Of a stretch of DNA of 24,299 nt, positions 24,050 through 24,299 are shown piece by piece. The position numbers and the translations under genes are program-made. This stretch comes from Thiomicrorhabdus sp034722175. GTDB taxonomy: Bacteria > Pseudomonadota > Gammaproteobacteria > Thiomicrospirales > Thiomicrospiraceae. The stretch is taken from the NCBI GenBank assembly GCA_034722175.1, contig JAYENR010000030.1, positions 1 through 24,299 of the forward strand, written 5' to 3'. The notes beneath the pieces were generated by a model that made no database searches, was not told where the DNA came from, and saw only the letters and a list, made by a program, of their open reading frames with translations. The first letter of the stretch is position 1. Every line of letters begins with the position of its first letter.

Positions 24050-24299
24050 TTATATTTTTATGTCTTGGTAGGGCAAAGAATCAAGATACCCATCAAACTT
24101 CGCCCGGCCAACAGCATAATCACTATGCCAATTATCTGGAACAGGTAACTCCTCGTATAGCTGCTGCCTATCCGCTTCAAGTAGCTGTCTGGGACGATTC
24201 ATAAAATCCGCTGCACAATACACTTTTTTGCCTACTTTACTGGAAAGCCTATCCAGCCAATCAGCGCCTTCCTCGCTACGCATCAAATGATGATCCAGG
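24050..24299 (-). CDS. C-terminal end of a probable metallo-beta-lactamase-fold hydrolase
   Basis: Open to the right edge of the window; 82 codons plus the stop are visible. LDHHLMR followed by VYCAADFMNRPRQLLEADRQQLYEE resembles the end of bacterial and archaeal MBL-fold hydrolases (similar to the UPF0282 group), where the DHH histidines belong to the metal site. Assignment is from the C-terminus alone. It converges with the ZIP gene; the 230 bases between them show no clear terminator or other gene. Confidence 0.5.
   Translation of the reverse strand, partial: LDHHLMRSEEGADWLDRLSSKVGKKVYCAADFMNRPRQLLEADRQQLYEELPVPDNWHSDYAVGRAKFDGYLDSLPYQDIKI

Noticed and set aside
23918..24148. Plus-strand ORF of 76 codons after the ZIP gene
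   Set aside because: Its end overlaps the minus-strand hydrolase C-terminus, it has no recognisable motif, and it looks like translated AT-rich intergenic sequence.
1..24299. CRISPR array, tRNA, rRNA, integron or prophage genes
   Set aside because: No regularly spaced repeats, tRNA cloverleaf, rRNA-like sequence or phage genes were recognised on either strand.

Overview
The window comes from a gammaproteobacterium. The layout leuC-leuD-leuB / asd / truA-trpF-trpB-trpA is the classic gammaproteobacterial chain. The moderate AT-leaning composition and the gene repertoire would fit a Thiomicrospira/Thiomicrorhabdus/Hydrogenovibrio-type marine bacterium, but genus is an inference and cannot be settled from this window.

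Positions 1-8878 (minus strand) form a long run of housekeeping genes: leuC, leuD and leuB (leucine synthesis), an envelope M23 peptidase and a bactofilin (cell-shape module), asd (aspartate family), truA (tRNA pseudouridine) and trpF, trpB and a truncated trpA (tryptophan synthesis). The genes are tightly spaced or overlapping, and a promoter with a perfect TATAAT box sits in front of leuC. Divergently, queE (7-deazaguanine pathway) and rlmD (23S rRNA m5U methyltransferase) run on the plus strand to 10954.

Positions 11173-15136 (plus) hold a four-gene TroABCD-like Zn/Mn ABC uptake system: binding protein, ATPase, a first permease fused at its C-terminus to a DtxR/MntR-like regulator module, and a second permease. 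It ends in a perfect 20-bp bidirectional terminator built from two inverted CAGGCCTG motifs. That motif recurs 13 times (as AGGCCTG, either strand) between 800 and 18300 and never in the last 6 kb.

Positions 15226-18494 (minus) hold a diguanylate cyclase, a PilZ-type protein whose two c-di-GMP-binding motifs are separated by a large helical insertion, a small BFD-like [2Fe-2S] protein and a Cof-type HAD phosphatase. The cyclase beside the PilZ protein suggests a local c-di-GMP signalling pair.

Positions 18705-24299 look accessory. A TonB-dependent outer-membrane receptor and a NosR/NapH-like membrane polyferredoxin form a two-gene operon, preceded by a triple 11-bp-period direct repeat resembling PmrA/QseB-type response-regulator boxes. 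Beyond it lies a heavily decayed DDE (rve, IS481/IS3-like) transposase, then a ZIP metal transporter and the C-terminal end of a probable metallo-beta-lactamase-fold hydrolase. No tRNA, rRNA or CRISPR array was seen.

I found no wholly new multi-gene system. The most worthwhile leads are the permease-DtxR fusion, the PilZ insertion protein, the receptor/polyferredoxin operon with its operator-like repeats, and the AGGCCTG repeat family.
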